A stretch of DNA of 21,341 nt from CAYUNA01 sp047629355 (GTDB lineage Bacteria; Bacteroidota; Bacteroidia; Chitinophagales; Saprospiraceae). The stretch lies in the NCBI GenBank assembly GCA_047629355.1, contig JBLHWU010000110.1, positions 1-21,341 of the forward strand, read 5' to 3'. Both the position numbers and the translations under genes were made by a program. How positions within the stretch are numbered: position 1 is the stretch's first letter; the number at the start of each line of letters is the position of its first letter. The notes under the pieces are model-generated. The model ran no database searches. It was not told the DNA's origin and was given only the letters and a program-made list of their open reading frames with translations. Positions 14,620 through 21,341 of the stretch are shown piece by piece.

Positions 14620-14693
14620 GTCATTCCGACCGAAGTGAAGGAATCTCATGTCATGCTCTTCTTATCAGATTCCTCCACTTCGGTCGGAATGAC
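14620..14693. repeat. 27-bp inverted repeat with 20-bp spacer between rpsA and folB
   Basis: The arm starting GTCATTCCGACCGAAGTGAA (14620-14646) is matched by its reverse complement at 14667-14693 with one mismatch in 27. The arms are more GC-rich than the surroundings. The sequence looks like a dispersed genomic repeat rather than a gene-specific terminator; no T-run follows on either strand. It would lie in the folB leader if folB is transcribed from upstream. Confidence 0.75.
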
Positions 14694-14731
14694 AAAAAAG
14701 CGTCAAAATGACAAATTAAAAAAAGTATAAA

Positions 14732-15247
14732 ATGGCAACAATCGCATTAGAAGGTATGAAATTTTATGCCTACCATGGTTTTTATAAAGAGGAACAACTT
14801 ATTGGAACGGACTATGTGGTAGACGTCTATATTGAATCAAATGTCAATAAAGCCGCCGTTTCTGATAATCTGAAAGAGACAATTAATTACGAAACAATTT
14901 ATCACATTTGCGAAGGAGTCATGCGGATACCATCCAAATTGATTGAAAATGTGGCCCAGCGAATTTCCTTAGGTATCAAGAATAACTACGGAATGATTAA
15001 GGACTTAAAGGTTAGAGTGCGCAAGATGAATCCACCGTTGGGCGGGCAAGTAGACTGTTCTTACGTGGAAGTGGATGGTAGTTTTACGAAAAAATGCGGA
15101 CGGTGTCAGCGACCCATGTTGTGCTATTCTGATTCGAGTTGTTGGTGTATGGGAACGCGGGTTTTTCAAAAAACGTTGGAGCAATTGAAAGGAGAGTATG
15201 GAAATAAGTGCATTTGTAAGGAGTGCTTGGAATTTTTTGCAGTTTAA
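14732..15247 (+). CDS. folB: Dihydroneopterin aldolase fused to a cysteine-rich CWC domain
   Basis: FolB splits dihydroneopterin into hydroxymethyl-dihydropterin and glycolaldehyde in folate synthesis. Residues 3-116 are a full FolB domain: FYAYHGFYKEEQLIG (11-25) with Glu22, INYETIY (51-57) with Tyr53, Glu72 in ENVAQRI, and catalytic Lys98 in VRVRKMNPPLGG. Ordinary FolB stops near residue 120. Here 50 more residues follow with eight cysteines: Cys122, 125, 131, 137, 139, 160, 162 and 165, in the pattern CxxC-x5-C-x5-CWC-x20-CxCxxC. That pattern fits the small cysteine-rich CWC family, presumably zinc-binding and of unknown function. No frameshift is needed; the reading frame is continuous. 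It converges on the nucleotidase gene with a 14-bp gap. Confidence 0.9.
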   Translation: MATIALEGMKFYAYHGFYKEEQLIGTDYVVDVYIESNVNKAAVSDNLKETINYETIYHICEGVMRIPSKLIENVAQRISLGIKNNYGMIKDLKVRVRKMNPPLGGQVDCSYVEVDGSFTKKCGRCQRPMLCYSDSSCWCMGTRVFQKTLEQLKGEYGNKCICKECLEFFAV

Positions 15248-15261
15248 AGAGCTGGAGGTTA

Positions 15262-15801
15262 CTAGTTGCGGGTTTGGGCGAGTTCTTTTTCAAAATAGGA
15301 CTTAACCGCTAACCAATTATTAACTCTGTCGAAACGTGTCTCTTCTACATTATGAGAGGCTGAGAATAGAATACCTTTACCAGAAAATTTCTCCAAATTA
15401 CTGCCTTTATCGTCAATCATATAATCGGCTTGGATAAACGTTTTTTCACCGCAAAAAATGTACTTTTTCCATGAAATACAAGAAAAATGCTGGCTTAGCC
15501 AATCATATTTAGCTACTAATGAATTTTTAAATTCCATTGTCGAAGTAATCAAGTAAACTTCAAAATTTTGAGTTAACCATTCGACTACTTCTTGACTGTT
15601 TTCCATTACGGATAAGTCTGCAAAAAATGTCGGGTCGTGTAGATGATTGCGCAAATGAGCAGCATTAGGAAGGTCATACACTTTGCCGCCACGATACTCG
15701 GCTTCGGTTGGCCGATAGCCAAATTCTGCTTCATATAAATCTAATAATTTAGGAACGACATTGGCGATGACATCGTCCATGTCGAGGGCAATTCGCTTCA
15801 T
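15262..15801 (-). CDS. 5'(3')-deoxyribonucleotidase-like HAD hydrolase
   Basis: Predicted to remove phosphate from (deoxy)nucleoside monophosphates in the cytoplasm. The 179-residue form starts at Met 15801 with MKRIALDMDDVIANVVPK: HAD motif I with nucleophile Asp7 and acid/base Asp9. VYLITSTMEF is motif II (Thr/Ser), and the late acidic motif is YMIDDKGSNL. The HAD cap is short, as in the NT5C group. The frame opens upstream at 15867, but those residues derive from a hairpin repeat and are unlikely to be translated. It lies 75 bp downstream of clpB and may be read with it. The family assignment is good; the exact substrate is not fixed. Confidence 0.85.
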   Translation of the reverse strand: MKRIALDMDDVIANVVPKLLDLYEAEFGYRPTEAEYRGGKVYDLPNAAHLRNHLHDPTFFADLSVMENSQEVVEWLTQNFEVYLITSTMEFKNSLVAKYDWLSQHFSCISWKKYIFCGEKTFIQADYMIDDKGSNLEKFSGKGILFSASHNVEETRFDRVNNWLAVKSYFEKELAQTRN

Positions 15802-15818
15802 TAAAATAATGGATTTGG

Positions 15819-15858
15819 TTTTATAGGACAGTGGACTGAAATCCACTGTCCCATAAAA
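15819..15858. repeat. Hairpin between clpB and the nucleotidase gene
   Basis: GGACAGTGGA (15826-15835) pairs with TCCACTGTCC (15842-15851). After one mismatch the stem continues with TTTTAT/ATAAAA, giving about 17 bp. With one bulged C the loop can shrink to a GAA triloop, like other hairpins in this window. No T-run follows, so an attenuator or repeat is more likely than a full terminator. Confidence 0.65.
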
Positions 15859-15876
15859 CACAATCATAAAAAAATG

Positions 15877-18645
15877 TTACTTTTTCAAATCCTTCACTGC
15901 ATCCTCCACATCTTTCGTCGCCTTCTTCAAGGACTCAATATCTTGTTCTTTCGATGATTTGCTTCGCGCACGACGACGTGGCTTCTTCGGTTCTTCCTCT
16001 TCTTTCTCTTTCGATTCATAAGAAGTATCTCCCGAAAATGGTTCTTTATCAAAAGTCAACGTTCCATTTTTCGCATCTATATAGATGGTATCACCTGCCA
16101 AAAATTCACTTGCCAAAATATGCTTCGCCAACTCATCCGTCACTTCGCGTTGCAAAACGCGCTTCATTGGTCGCGCGCCAAACTGTGGGTCGTAGCCTAA
16201 ATCTGCCAAGTGAGACATCGCATTTTCTGATAATTTGATATGCAAACTTTGTTTCGCCAACATCTTTTCCACCTTTCGCAACAACAAGCGCAAAATCTGC
16301 TTAATCTCCTCTTTCGTCAGCGGTAAAAACATGATAGTATTGTCAATCCGATTCAAAAATTCAGGTCGCAAATTTTCTTTCAATTCATTGAAAACAGCCG
16401 TCTTGGTATTCGCCAAAATATCTTCCCGATGTTCCGGATCCATATCCTCCGACAAATCTTCAAAATTTTCCAAAATCTGGCTTGCGCCCATATTAGACGT
16501 CATGATGATAATCGTATTTTTAAAATTGGCAACTCGACCACGATTATCTGTCAAACGTCCATCGTCCAACACTTGCAATAAAATATTAAAGACATCTGGA
16601 TGCCCTTTTTCAATCTCATCCAATAGCACAATCGAGTACGGTTTTCGACGCACTGCTTCCGTCAATTGCCCGCCTTCATCATAGCCCACGTAACCCGGGG
16701 GCGCACCCACCAAACGCGAAACCGTATGCCGTTCCTGATATTCACTCATGTCAATTCGAGTGATCGCTTTATCATCATCAAATAAGATTTCAGCCAACGC
16801 TTTCGCCAATTCCGTCTTACCTACACCCGTTGGGCCAACAAAAATAAATGACCCAATCGGTCGCCCCATATCTTGCAAACCTGCTCGACTTCGACGCACT
16901 GCATCTGATACTGCCCGCACTGCTTCATGCTGACCAATCAAACGTTTCCCAAGCTCGCCTTCCATATTAAGCAGCTTATCCTTTTCGCTTTGCATCATTT
17001 TGGTCACGGGAATACCTGTCCATTTACTAATGATTTCAGCAATGTCATTCGACGTTACTTCTTCATTCGTAAAACGATTTTCTTCGGGCAAATTCCGCAA
17101 TTTCTCCTCCGCTGCTTTCAACATTGCTTGCTGAGTTTGCAACTCACCATATCGAATTTTAGCAACTTCTTCATAATCACTGCTGCGCTCCGCTTTATCT
17201 GCGGCTTGCTCCAATTCTTCAATGCGCTTTTTAATATTTTGCGCCGTATCAATGATTTCTTTTTCGCCTTTCCAAATTGCTCGAATCGAATCTCGCTTTT
17301 CACGGGCATTCGCAATTTGTCCCATAATAACCTTCAGTTTCTTTTCGTTTTTCTCTCGCTTAATCGCTTCTCGCTCAATTTCTAACTGTCGAACTTTCCT
17401 ATCCCACTCGTCAATTTCTTCGGGTACACTATCCAATTCCAAACGCAATTTTGCCGCCGCTTCATCAATCAAATCAATCGCTTTATCGGGCAAGGCACGG
17501 TCTGGAATATACCGATGCGACAGCTCCGCTGCCGCAATCAACGCTTCATCTAAAATTTCAATTTTATGATAAACCTCATACCGTTCCTGCAAGCCCCGCA
17601 AGATAGAAATCGAATCTTCTACACTTGGTTCTTCTATCAAAACGGTTTGAAAACGTCGAACCAATGCTTTATCTTTTTCAAAATATTTTTGATATTCGTC
17701 TAAAGTCGTCGCGCCAATCGTTCGCAACTCGCCTCTTGCCAAAGCTGGTTTCAAGATATTGGCTGCATCCATCGCACCACTTCCGCCACCTGCACCAATC
17801 AGCGTATGAATTTCATCAACAAAAAGAATGATTTCGCCATTCGATTTGGTTACCTGTTTGATAACAGCTTTTAGGCGTTCTTCAAACTCTCCCTTGTATT
17901 TTGCGCCAGCAATCAAAGCAGCAATATCAAGTGTATAAATCTTTCGACTCCGCATACTTTCAGGCACATCTTGCTTGACAATTCGCCATGCAATGCCTTC
18001 CACAATCGCAGTTTTCCCAACACCTGCTTCTCCAATTAGTAATGGGTTATTTTTCTTTCGTCGCGACAAAATGTGTAGCACTCGACGAATCTCTTCATCA
18101 CGCCCAACTATTGGGTCAAGTTTGCCATTTTCTGCTTGCTCATTAAGATTAACCGCGTATTTTGACAAAGCATTATAACCTGCTTCGGCTGTCTGTTCGG
18201 TCACCTTTTCGCCCTTCCGCAATTCTTTAATGGCATTTTTAAATAAGATATCGGTCGCGCCCAATTCTTTCAACATTCGCGCGCCTTTCTCCGTTCCTTG
18301 AATAATACCAACCATGATTAATTCAATGGAAATATAGTCATCTCCAAATTCCTTCAACATCTTTTTTGCCCGCGCCAACGCTCGATTGGCGTCATTGGTC
18401 AAAAATTGTTTCTCGCTACCTTTTACCTTTGGATACGCTTGCACGATATCATCCAATTGCTTTTTTAGCATCGGTACGCTCACACCCGATTTTTCTAATA
18501 AAAAGGTTGCGACACTCTCATCTGTTTCCAAAACCCCTTTAATCAAATGTGTGGTATCAACTGATTGTTGATTCAAACCCGCCGCTATTTTTTGAGCTTT
18601 TTGAATAGCTTCTTGTGCTTTGATAGTAAAATTATCGTAAGTCAT
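15877..18645 (-). CDS. clpB: ATP-dependent disaggregase ClpB with extended charged tail
   Basis: Cytoplasmic ring-shaped AAA+ chaperone that pulls proteins out of aggregates together with the DnaK system. Layout of the 922 residues: N-terminal Clp repeat domain (1-145), AAA-1 with Walker A GEAGVGKT (205-212), Walker B DEIH (277-280) and pore Tyr250 (KYKGEFE), coiled-coil M domain (about 405-525), AAA-2 with Walker A GPTGVGKT (604-611), Walker B DEIE (676-679) and pore loop GYVG (651-654). From about 870 there is an added tail, EEEEPKKPRRRARSKS and more Lys/Asp/Glu, about 50 residues beyond the usual end. No IGF/L tripeptide for ClpP is evident, fitting ClpB rather than ClpA/C. The upstream gene ends 49 bp before it, so it may be in an operon. 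Confidence 0.96.
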   Translation of the reverse strand: MTYDNFTIKAQEAIQKAQKIAAGLNQQSVDTTHLIKGVLETDESVATFLLEKSGVSVPMLKKQLDDIVQAYPKVKGSEKQFLTNDANRALARAKKMLKEFGDDYISIELIMVGIIQGTEKGARMLKELGATDILFKNAIKELRKGEKVTEQTAEAGYNALSKYAVNLNEQAENGKLDPIVGRDEEIRRVLHILSRRKKNNPLLIGEAGVGKTAIVEGIAWRIVKQDVPESMRSRKIYTLDIAALIAGAKYKGEFEERLKAVIKQVTKSNGEIILFVDEIHTLIGAGGGSGAMDAANILKPALARGELRTIGATTLDEYQKYFEKDKALVRRFQTVLIEEPSVEDSISILRGLQERYEVYHKIEILDEALIAAAELSHRYIPDRALPDKAIDLIDEAAAKLRLELDSVPEEIDEWDRKVRQLEIEREAIKREKNEKKLKVIMGQIANAREKRDSIRAIWKGEKEIIDTAQNIKKRIEELEQAADKAERSSDYEEVAKIRYGELQTQQAMLKAAEEKLRNLPEENRFTNEEVTSNDIAEIISKWTGIPVTKMMQSEKDKLLNMEGELGKRLIGQHEAVRAVSDAVRRSRAGLQDMGRPIGSFIFVGPTGVGKTELAKALAEILFDDDKAITRIDMSEYQERHTVSRLVGAPPGYVGYDEGGQLTEAVRRKPYSIVLLDEIEKGHPDVFNILLQVLDDGRLTDNRGRVANFKNTIIIMTSNMGASQILENFEDLSEDMDPEHREDILANTKTAVFNELKENLRPEFLNRIDNTIMFLPLTKEEIKQILRLLLRKVEKMLAKQSLHIKLSENAMSHLADLGYDPQFGARPMKRVLQREVTDELAKHILASEFLAGDTIYIDAKNGTLTFDKEPFSGDTSYESKEKEEEEPKKPRRRARSKSSKEQDIESLKKATKDVEDAVKDLKK

Positions 18646-18694
18646 AATTTATTTTTCTATTCTCGTTAATTCAACTTTTATTTAATCGTTCCCC

Positions 18695-19273
18695 TTATTC
18701 AAAATCTTCTTTTTCCTTCTGAACATCTTCTACCGTAATAACCGGGTTCCAGTTTTCATTTTTTAAAAACTTAAGTCCTTCAGCATTAAATACTTTTGGT
18801 TTTCTCAAGGATACTCCTTCTTCTATTGCGAAAAAAAGTAACTGCTCCTCCTTAATCATCTCGTCTAATGAATCATATAAGTTATCCTCCAAAAACGCCT
18901 GATTAATTTCGACTAAGCAAACCTCGCATTCTTTTCCTTTTTCAGACAAGGTCACATAACCGCAAATTTGACAGGTAATTAAATCGTACTTTTCCGATTC
19001 TGTTCTATTGATAAAAAAAAATAGTGTACCGATTAATATAATCAACGTCACAATAAAAACGCTAATTTTAATTGACTTAGCTTGATTTTTTATTGCCCAA
19101 AATAAGGAGACTCCAATCATCCCTCCAATTCCACCTAATATTGCACTCATTGCCACATCCGGAATATTTCCACGAACACTTTCTGATATCGCTGGCAACA
19201 TCATTACTGGAAGCATCCAAATTAGTAATTCCCAATTCGTATAGTTTGCCTTTGGTTGTTGGTTACTATTCAT
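18695..19273 (-). CDS. Membrane protein with cytoplasmic zinc-ribbon-like motif, function unknown
   Basis: A 192-residue protein I cannot assign to a named family. Three hydrophobic helices are visible (about 14-30, 38-62 and 69-88). A soluble domain follows with Cys101-x2-Cys104 and Cys116-x2-Cys119 (CQICGYVTL...CEVC), the spacing of a zinc ribbon or rubredoxin knuckle, then an acidic helical tail ending EKEDFE. The region between the helices (GGIGGMIGVS) is Gly-rich. It sits 25 bp after the AhpD-like gene and 49 bp before clpB on the same strand, so co-expression with stress genes is plausible but not proven. The first Met (MNSNQQPKANYTNWELL) is chosen because hydrophobic sequence begins soon after. 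Confidence 0.75.
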   Translation of the reverse strand: MNSNQQPKANYTNWELLIWMLPVMMLPAISESVRGNIPDVAMSAILGGIGGMIGVSLFWAIKNQAKSIKISVFIVTLIILIGTLFFFINRTESEKYDLITCQICGYVTLSEKGKECEVCLVEINQAFLEDNLYDSLDEMIKEEQLLFFAIEEGVSLRKPKVFNAEGLKFLKNENWNPVITVEDVQKEKEDFE

Positions 19274-19298
19274 TTAAATTCTTGATAGCCTATTTAAA

Positions 19299-19643
19299 TC
19301 AAGCCTCCGCTTCCAACGCTTCCCAATATTCTAATGCTCGTCGCGTATGCGGAATCACAATCGAACCACCCACCAAATTCGCAACCATAAATACATCAAA
19401 AATCTCCTCTTTCGTAATCCCAATTTCAAAGCAAGCACCCAAATGATACGCAATACAATCATCACATCGCAAAACCATTGACGCGACCAAGCCCATCAAT
19501 TCTTTGGTTTTGACATCGAGTGCCCCATCTTTATAAGTATCTGTATCCAACCGAAAAAAACGGTTAAGTTGCTTGTGATTTTGCGCGAACATCTTATCGT
19601 TCATTCGCATACGGTAGTCATTGAATTCTTGGACTTTTGACAT
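19299..19643 (-). CDS. AhpD-like carboxymuconolactone decarboxylase family protein
   Basis: A 114-residue all-helical protein of the AhpD/CMD family. The motif RCDDCIAYHLGACFE (59-73) holds the redox pair Cys60-x2-Cys63 and His67, which in AhpD-type proteins serve peroxide reduction. VANLVGGSIVIPHTRRAL is the conserved second half. The absence of a partner ahpC nearby means peroxidase function is inference; true lactone decarboxylases lack this cysteine pair. The frame runs up to 19799 but includes the 22-bp terminator stem, so the Met at 19643 (MSKVQEFNDY) is the real start. It is the first gene of a same-strand run with the zinc-ribbon membrane protein and clpB. Confidence 0.85.
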   Translation of the reverse strand: MSKVQEFNDYRMRMNDKMFAQNHKQLNRFFRLDTDTYKDGALDVKTKELMGLVASMVLRCDDCIAYHLGACFEIGITKEEIFDVFMVANLVGGSIVIPHTRRALEYWEALEAEA

Positions 19644-19729
19644 AATAGCTATTCGTTGATTGGTTATTGGTTGATTAGTTTCAAAAATCTTTCTCTGCAA
19701 ATGTAATAGAAAAACAGTCAAAACTCTAA

Positions 19730-19776
19730 AAAAGAAAAGCGGATGGTAGAATTTTTCTACCATCCGCTTTTCTTTT
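19730..19776 (-). terminator. Perfect 22-bp hairpin, second of two tandem terminators
   Basis: Arms 19730-19751 and 19755-19776 are perfectly complementary (core GCGGATGGTAGAA) around a TTT loop. On the minus strand a T-run follows. It lies 71 bp beyond the T9SS protein stop and upstream of the AhpD-like gene. Confidence 0.8.
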
Positions 19777-19801
19777 CGGTCGAATGAACGGAATTTCACA
19801 A

Positions 19802-19837
19802 AAAGTAGGAGTTACTTTTAAAAGTAACTCCTACTTT
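19802..19837 (-). terminator. 36-bp perfect palindrome, first tandem terminator
   Basis: AAAGTAGGAGTTACTTTT (19802-19819) is directly followed by its exact reverse complement (19820-19837). It starts 9 bp after the stop codon of the T9SS protein gene and, on the minus strand, ends in TTTTT. The complete symmetry leaves no separate loop, so the central bases would form it. Confidence 0.85.
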
Positions 19838-19846
19838 GTTTACCAT

Positions 19847-20971
19847 TTATTTTGTAACTATTAACCGTTTCGTCGCCAACGTTTTTCCATTATTATTAAT
19901 GATACTATATAAGTAAGTACCTTTTTGGAAATTTTTCAAATTCACAACTTCCGTTTCTTTACCATTGATGTAAAAATCATTTTGCCAAACAGCACGACCT
20001 AATATATTGTAAAATTTTAAAGTATAGTTGCCCGTTTCTAAATTTTTAAAATCAACATTGACTACTGAAGCCGCTGGATTTGGATAAGCCAAAACAGTTG
20101 GTCGTTCCGCTAAAACATTTCCAGTATTATCAATCACATCAAACCATTTATAAGTCACAAAATTGAGGATATCACCCGTCTCATCTGCTGAAATATCAGC
20201 GATAATTTCTTTTTCTGTATTGCTAAAAAAGAGATAATTAACTGTTGAAATTTCTCCCAAGCCAGCATCAACACCAACTATGCCCGCAATCAAGTCCGTC
20301 ACATCCGTCCAACCGAAAAATGTTAGAATATCCACTCGGGTACTGCGCGTCTGTGTTCGCTTCTCGCGCAACACATCGTAAGTGCCTCCAGGAATCGTCA
20401 AGCTACCATACGCATCGACCACATCCGTACGATCTTGATTGATGCGAATGCGGATAGAATCAGGAACAATCGGAAAGGTCGATAATATTGTATCTGGAAT
20501 AACATCTGAACCAAAAGCAAAACTCGCATTCGATTCTGAAGAATTGACATCACCAAAACTCATCTCTCGGCGGTCGACAATCGGCGGCGTAAATTTCACT
20601 AATGCCTCAACACCAAACCCCGTTGGGTCAGTGCCCTTTCCTGCAAGTATCAAAAGTTCATTATTAACTAATTGATAATACGTTTCTGCCCCAACAAAGT
20701 TGGTCAATAAATCAGCATTTGGCAAGTCATCTGCCGCTGTCCCGTTCGCTGCGTCTTCAAAAGTGGTTTCAATCATTTGCTCACCATCCAACGTAGAGAA
20801 GTCCCACGTTTTGTCTGCACCAGAATCACCAGGCATAATGGTCGGCGTATTATCAATATTGGTCACGAGGACATCGTTGAGAGTTGGAAAATTATCGATG
20901 GTCACTTGAATTTGAGCAAAAAGCCCAACCGTGAATGCGCAGAAGGTCAAAGAAAGTAAAGTTTGCTTCAT
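19847..20971 (-). CDS. Secreted protein with T9SS type A sorting domain
   Basis: A 374-residue exported protein. The start at 20971 gives a clean signal peptide, MKQTLLSLTFCAFTVGLFAQ; a longer frame begins at 21043, but the promoter box lies between the two, so the short form is right. The middle part (about 21-295) is beta-rich and I cannot assign it; it reads FPTLNDVLVTNID, then VPDSIRIRINQDRTDVVDAYGSL and GGTYDVLREKRTQTRS, features often seen in Bacteroidota surface proteins of unknown role. The last 75 residues (AYPNPAASVVNVDF, YTLKFYNILGR, GTYLYSIINNNGKTLATKRL, IVTK end) are a type A sorting domain, which directs the protein through the type IX system to the cell surface. Monocistronic, with two terminators. 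Confidence 0.9.
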   Translation of the reverse strand: MKQTLLSLTFCAFTVGLFAQIQVTIDNFPTLNDVLVTNIDNTPTIMPGDSGADKTWDFSTLDGEQMIETTFEDAANGTAADDLPNADLLTNFVGAETYYQLVNNELLILAGKGTDPTGFGVEALVKFTPPIVDRREMSFGDVNSSESNASFAFGSDVIPDTILSTFPIVPDSIRIRINQDRTDVVDAYGSLTIPGGTYDVLREKRTQTRSTRVDILTFFGWTDVTDLIAGIVGVDAGLGEISTVNYLFFSNTEKEIIADISADETGDILNFVTYKWFDVIDNTGNVLAERPTVLAYPNPAASVVNVDFKNLETGNYTLKFYNILGRAVWQNDFYINGKETEVVNLKNFQKGTYLYSIINNNGKTLATKRLIVTK

Positions 20972-21022
20972 AACTAATAAGAGTATGATTAGAGAAAATT
21001 TGATTTGATATAAATTTGAAAA

Positions 21023-21030
21023 CAAATGTA
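21023..21030 (-). promoter_or_regulatory. -7 promoter box for the T9SS protein gene
   Basis: TACATTTG on the minus strand matches TAnnTTTG exactly and gives a leader of about 45 nt to the ATG at 20971. The same octamer serves the cyclase gene. No clear TTG is present in the -33 region. The position decides against the longer reading frame starting at 21043. Confidence 0.5.
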
Positions 21031-21043
21031 AGGTTTTTTTCAT

Positions 21044-21341
21044 AGACCTTATTTAATTAAAGACGGATTAACTTTTTAAAAAGGTTGGGAACAAGCCTAG
21101 TTTTTATTTTTTTGTAAAAATACTTATTCTTATTTCAAATTGAATTCCAATTCCTTAGGAATGGGGAAAGAATAAATTCACATTCTTGGGTAATTTATTT
21201 TTTCATCATTCCTTAAACAAAAAAATATCCTCTATCAAAAGTATCAATTATTAAAGGTCACCTACTTATTTTAGAAAAAACACATTAGAATACGTTCTAA
21301 TTCACTTTCAAATCACTTTTTTTTATAATTTATTCAAAAAT
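21044..21341. other. AT-rich non-coding right edge of window
   Basis: No frame of useful length on either strand and no strong hairpin apart from a weak ATTCC/GGAAT stem near 21152-21164. It probably contains the promoter region of the T9SS gene and of a gene outside the window. Confidence 0.5.

Noticed and set aside
15802..15867. Longer start of the nucleotidase gene at 15867
   Set aside because: The extra 22 codons come from the hairpin at 15819-15858; HAD motif I is expected within the first ten residues, as given by the start at 15801.

Overview
The window looks like chromosomal DNA of a Bacteroidota bacterium, plausibly the Saprospiria branch. The phylum call rests on a secreted protein with a C-terminal type IX secretion (T9SS type A) sorting domain, Bacteroidota-type -7 promoter boxes (TAnnTTTG) upstream of several genes, AT-rich A-heavy leaders without strong Shine-Dalgarno sequences, and a ribosomal protein S1 carrying extra Bacteroidota-style tails. 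The narrower Saprospiria placement is an inference from general resemblance and is weak.

Layout, left to right. (1) 149-5165, minus strand: an inner-membrane class III adenylate cyclase with a periplasmic TPR/coiled-coil sensor part, an alpha/beta hydrolase fused to an OsmC domain, and the DNA-repair ATPase RecN. (2) 5525-6007, plus strand: a small lipoprotein of unknown function. (3) 6485-11646, minus strand: Mn-type superoxide dismutase, a lipoprotein GH25 muramidase, a LolA-like lipoprotein chaperone, a METTL21-like methyltransferase and a family 2 glycosyltransferase. (4) 11972-15247, plus strand: ribosomal protein S1 (six S1 domains plus unusual N- and C-terminal additions) and FolB fused to a cysteine-rich CWC zinc-binding domain. 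(5) 15262-20971, minus strand: a probable stress-related cluster read from right to left (AhpD-like protein, membrane zinc-ribbon protein, ClpB, 5'-nucleotidase), preceded by the T9SS cargo protein.

The genes are mostly housekeeping and stress functions (RecN, SOD, OsmC, AhpD-like, ClpB) mixed with envelope functions (LolA, GH25, T9SS cargo). I see no phage, CRISPR array, toxin-antitoxin pair, tRNA, rRNA or intact insertion sequence, and no obvious new multi-gene system.

The most unusual content lies between genes. At 9118-9386 there is a 269-bp MITE-like element with perfect 20-bp terminal inverted repeats and a 7-bp target duplication. Next to it, at 9464-9762, a 167-bp imperfect long hairpin lies between two copies of a 26-bp hairpin. 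At 1955-2144 four degenerate copies of one module lie in both orientations, with compensatory changes in a GAA-triloop stem. Several other intergenic hairpins share the GAA/TTC triloop with unrelated stems. Two protein architectures also deserve attention: FolB-CWC, and S1 with an 11-residue N-terminal repeat and a C-terminal helix-hairpin-helix domain.
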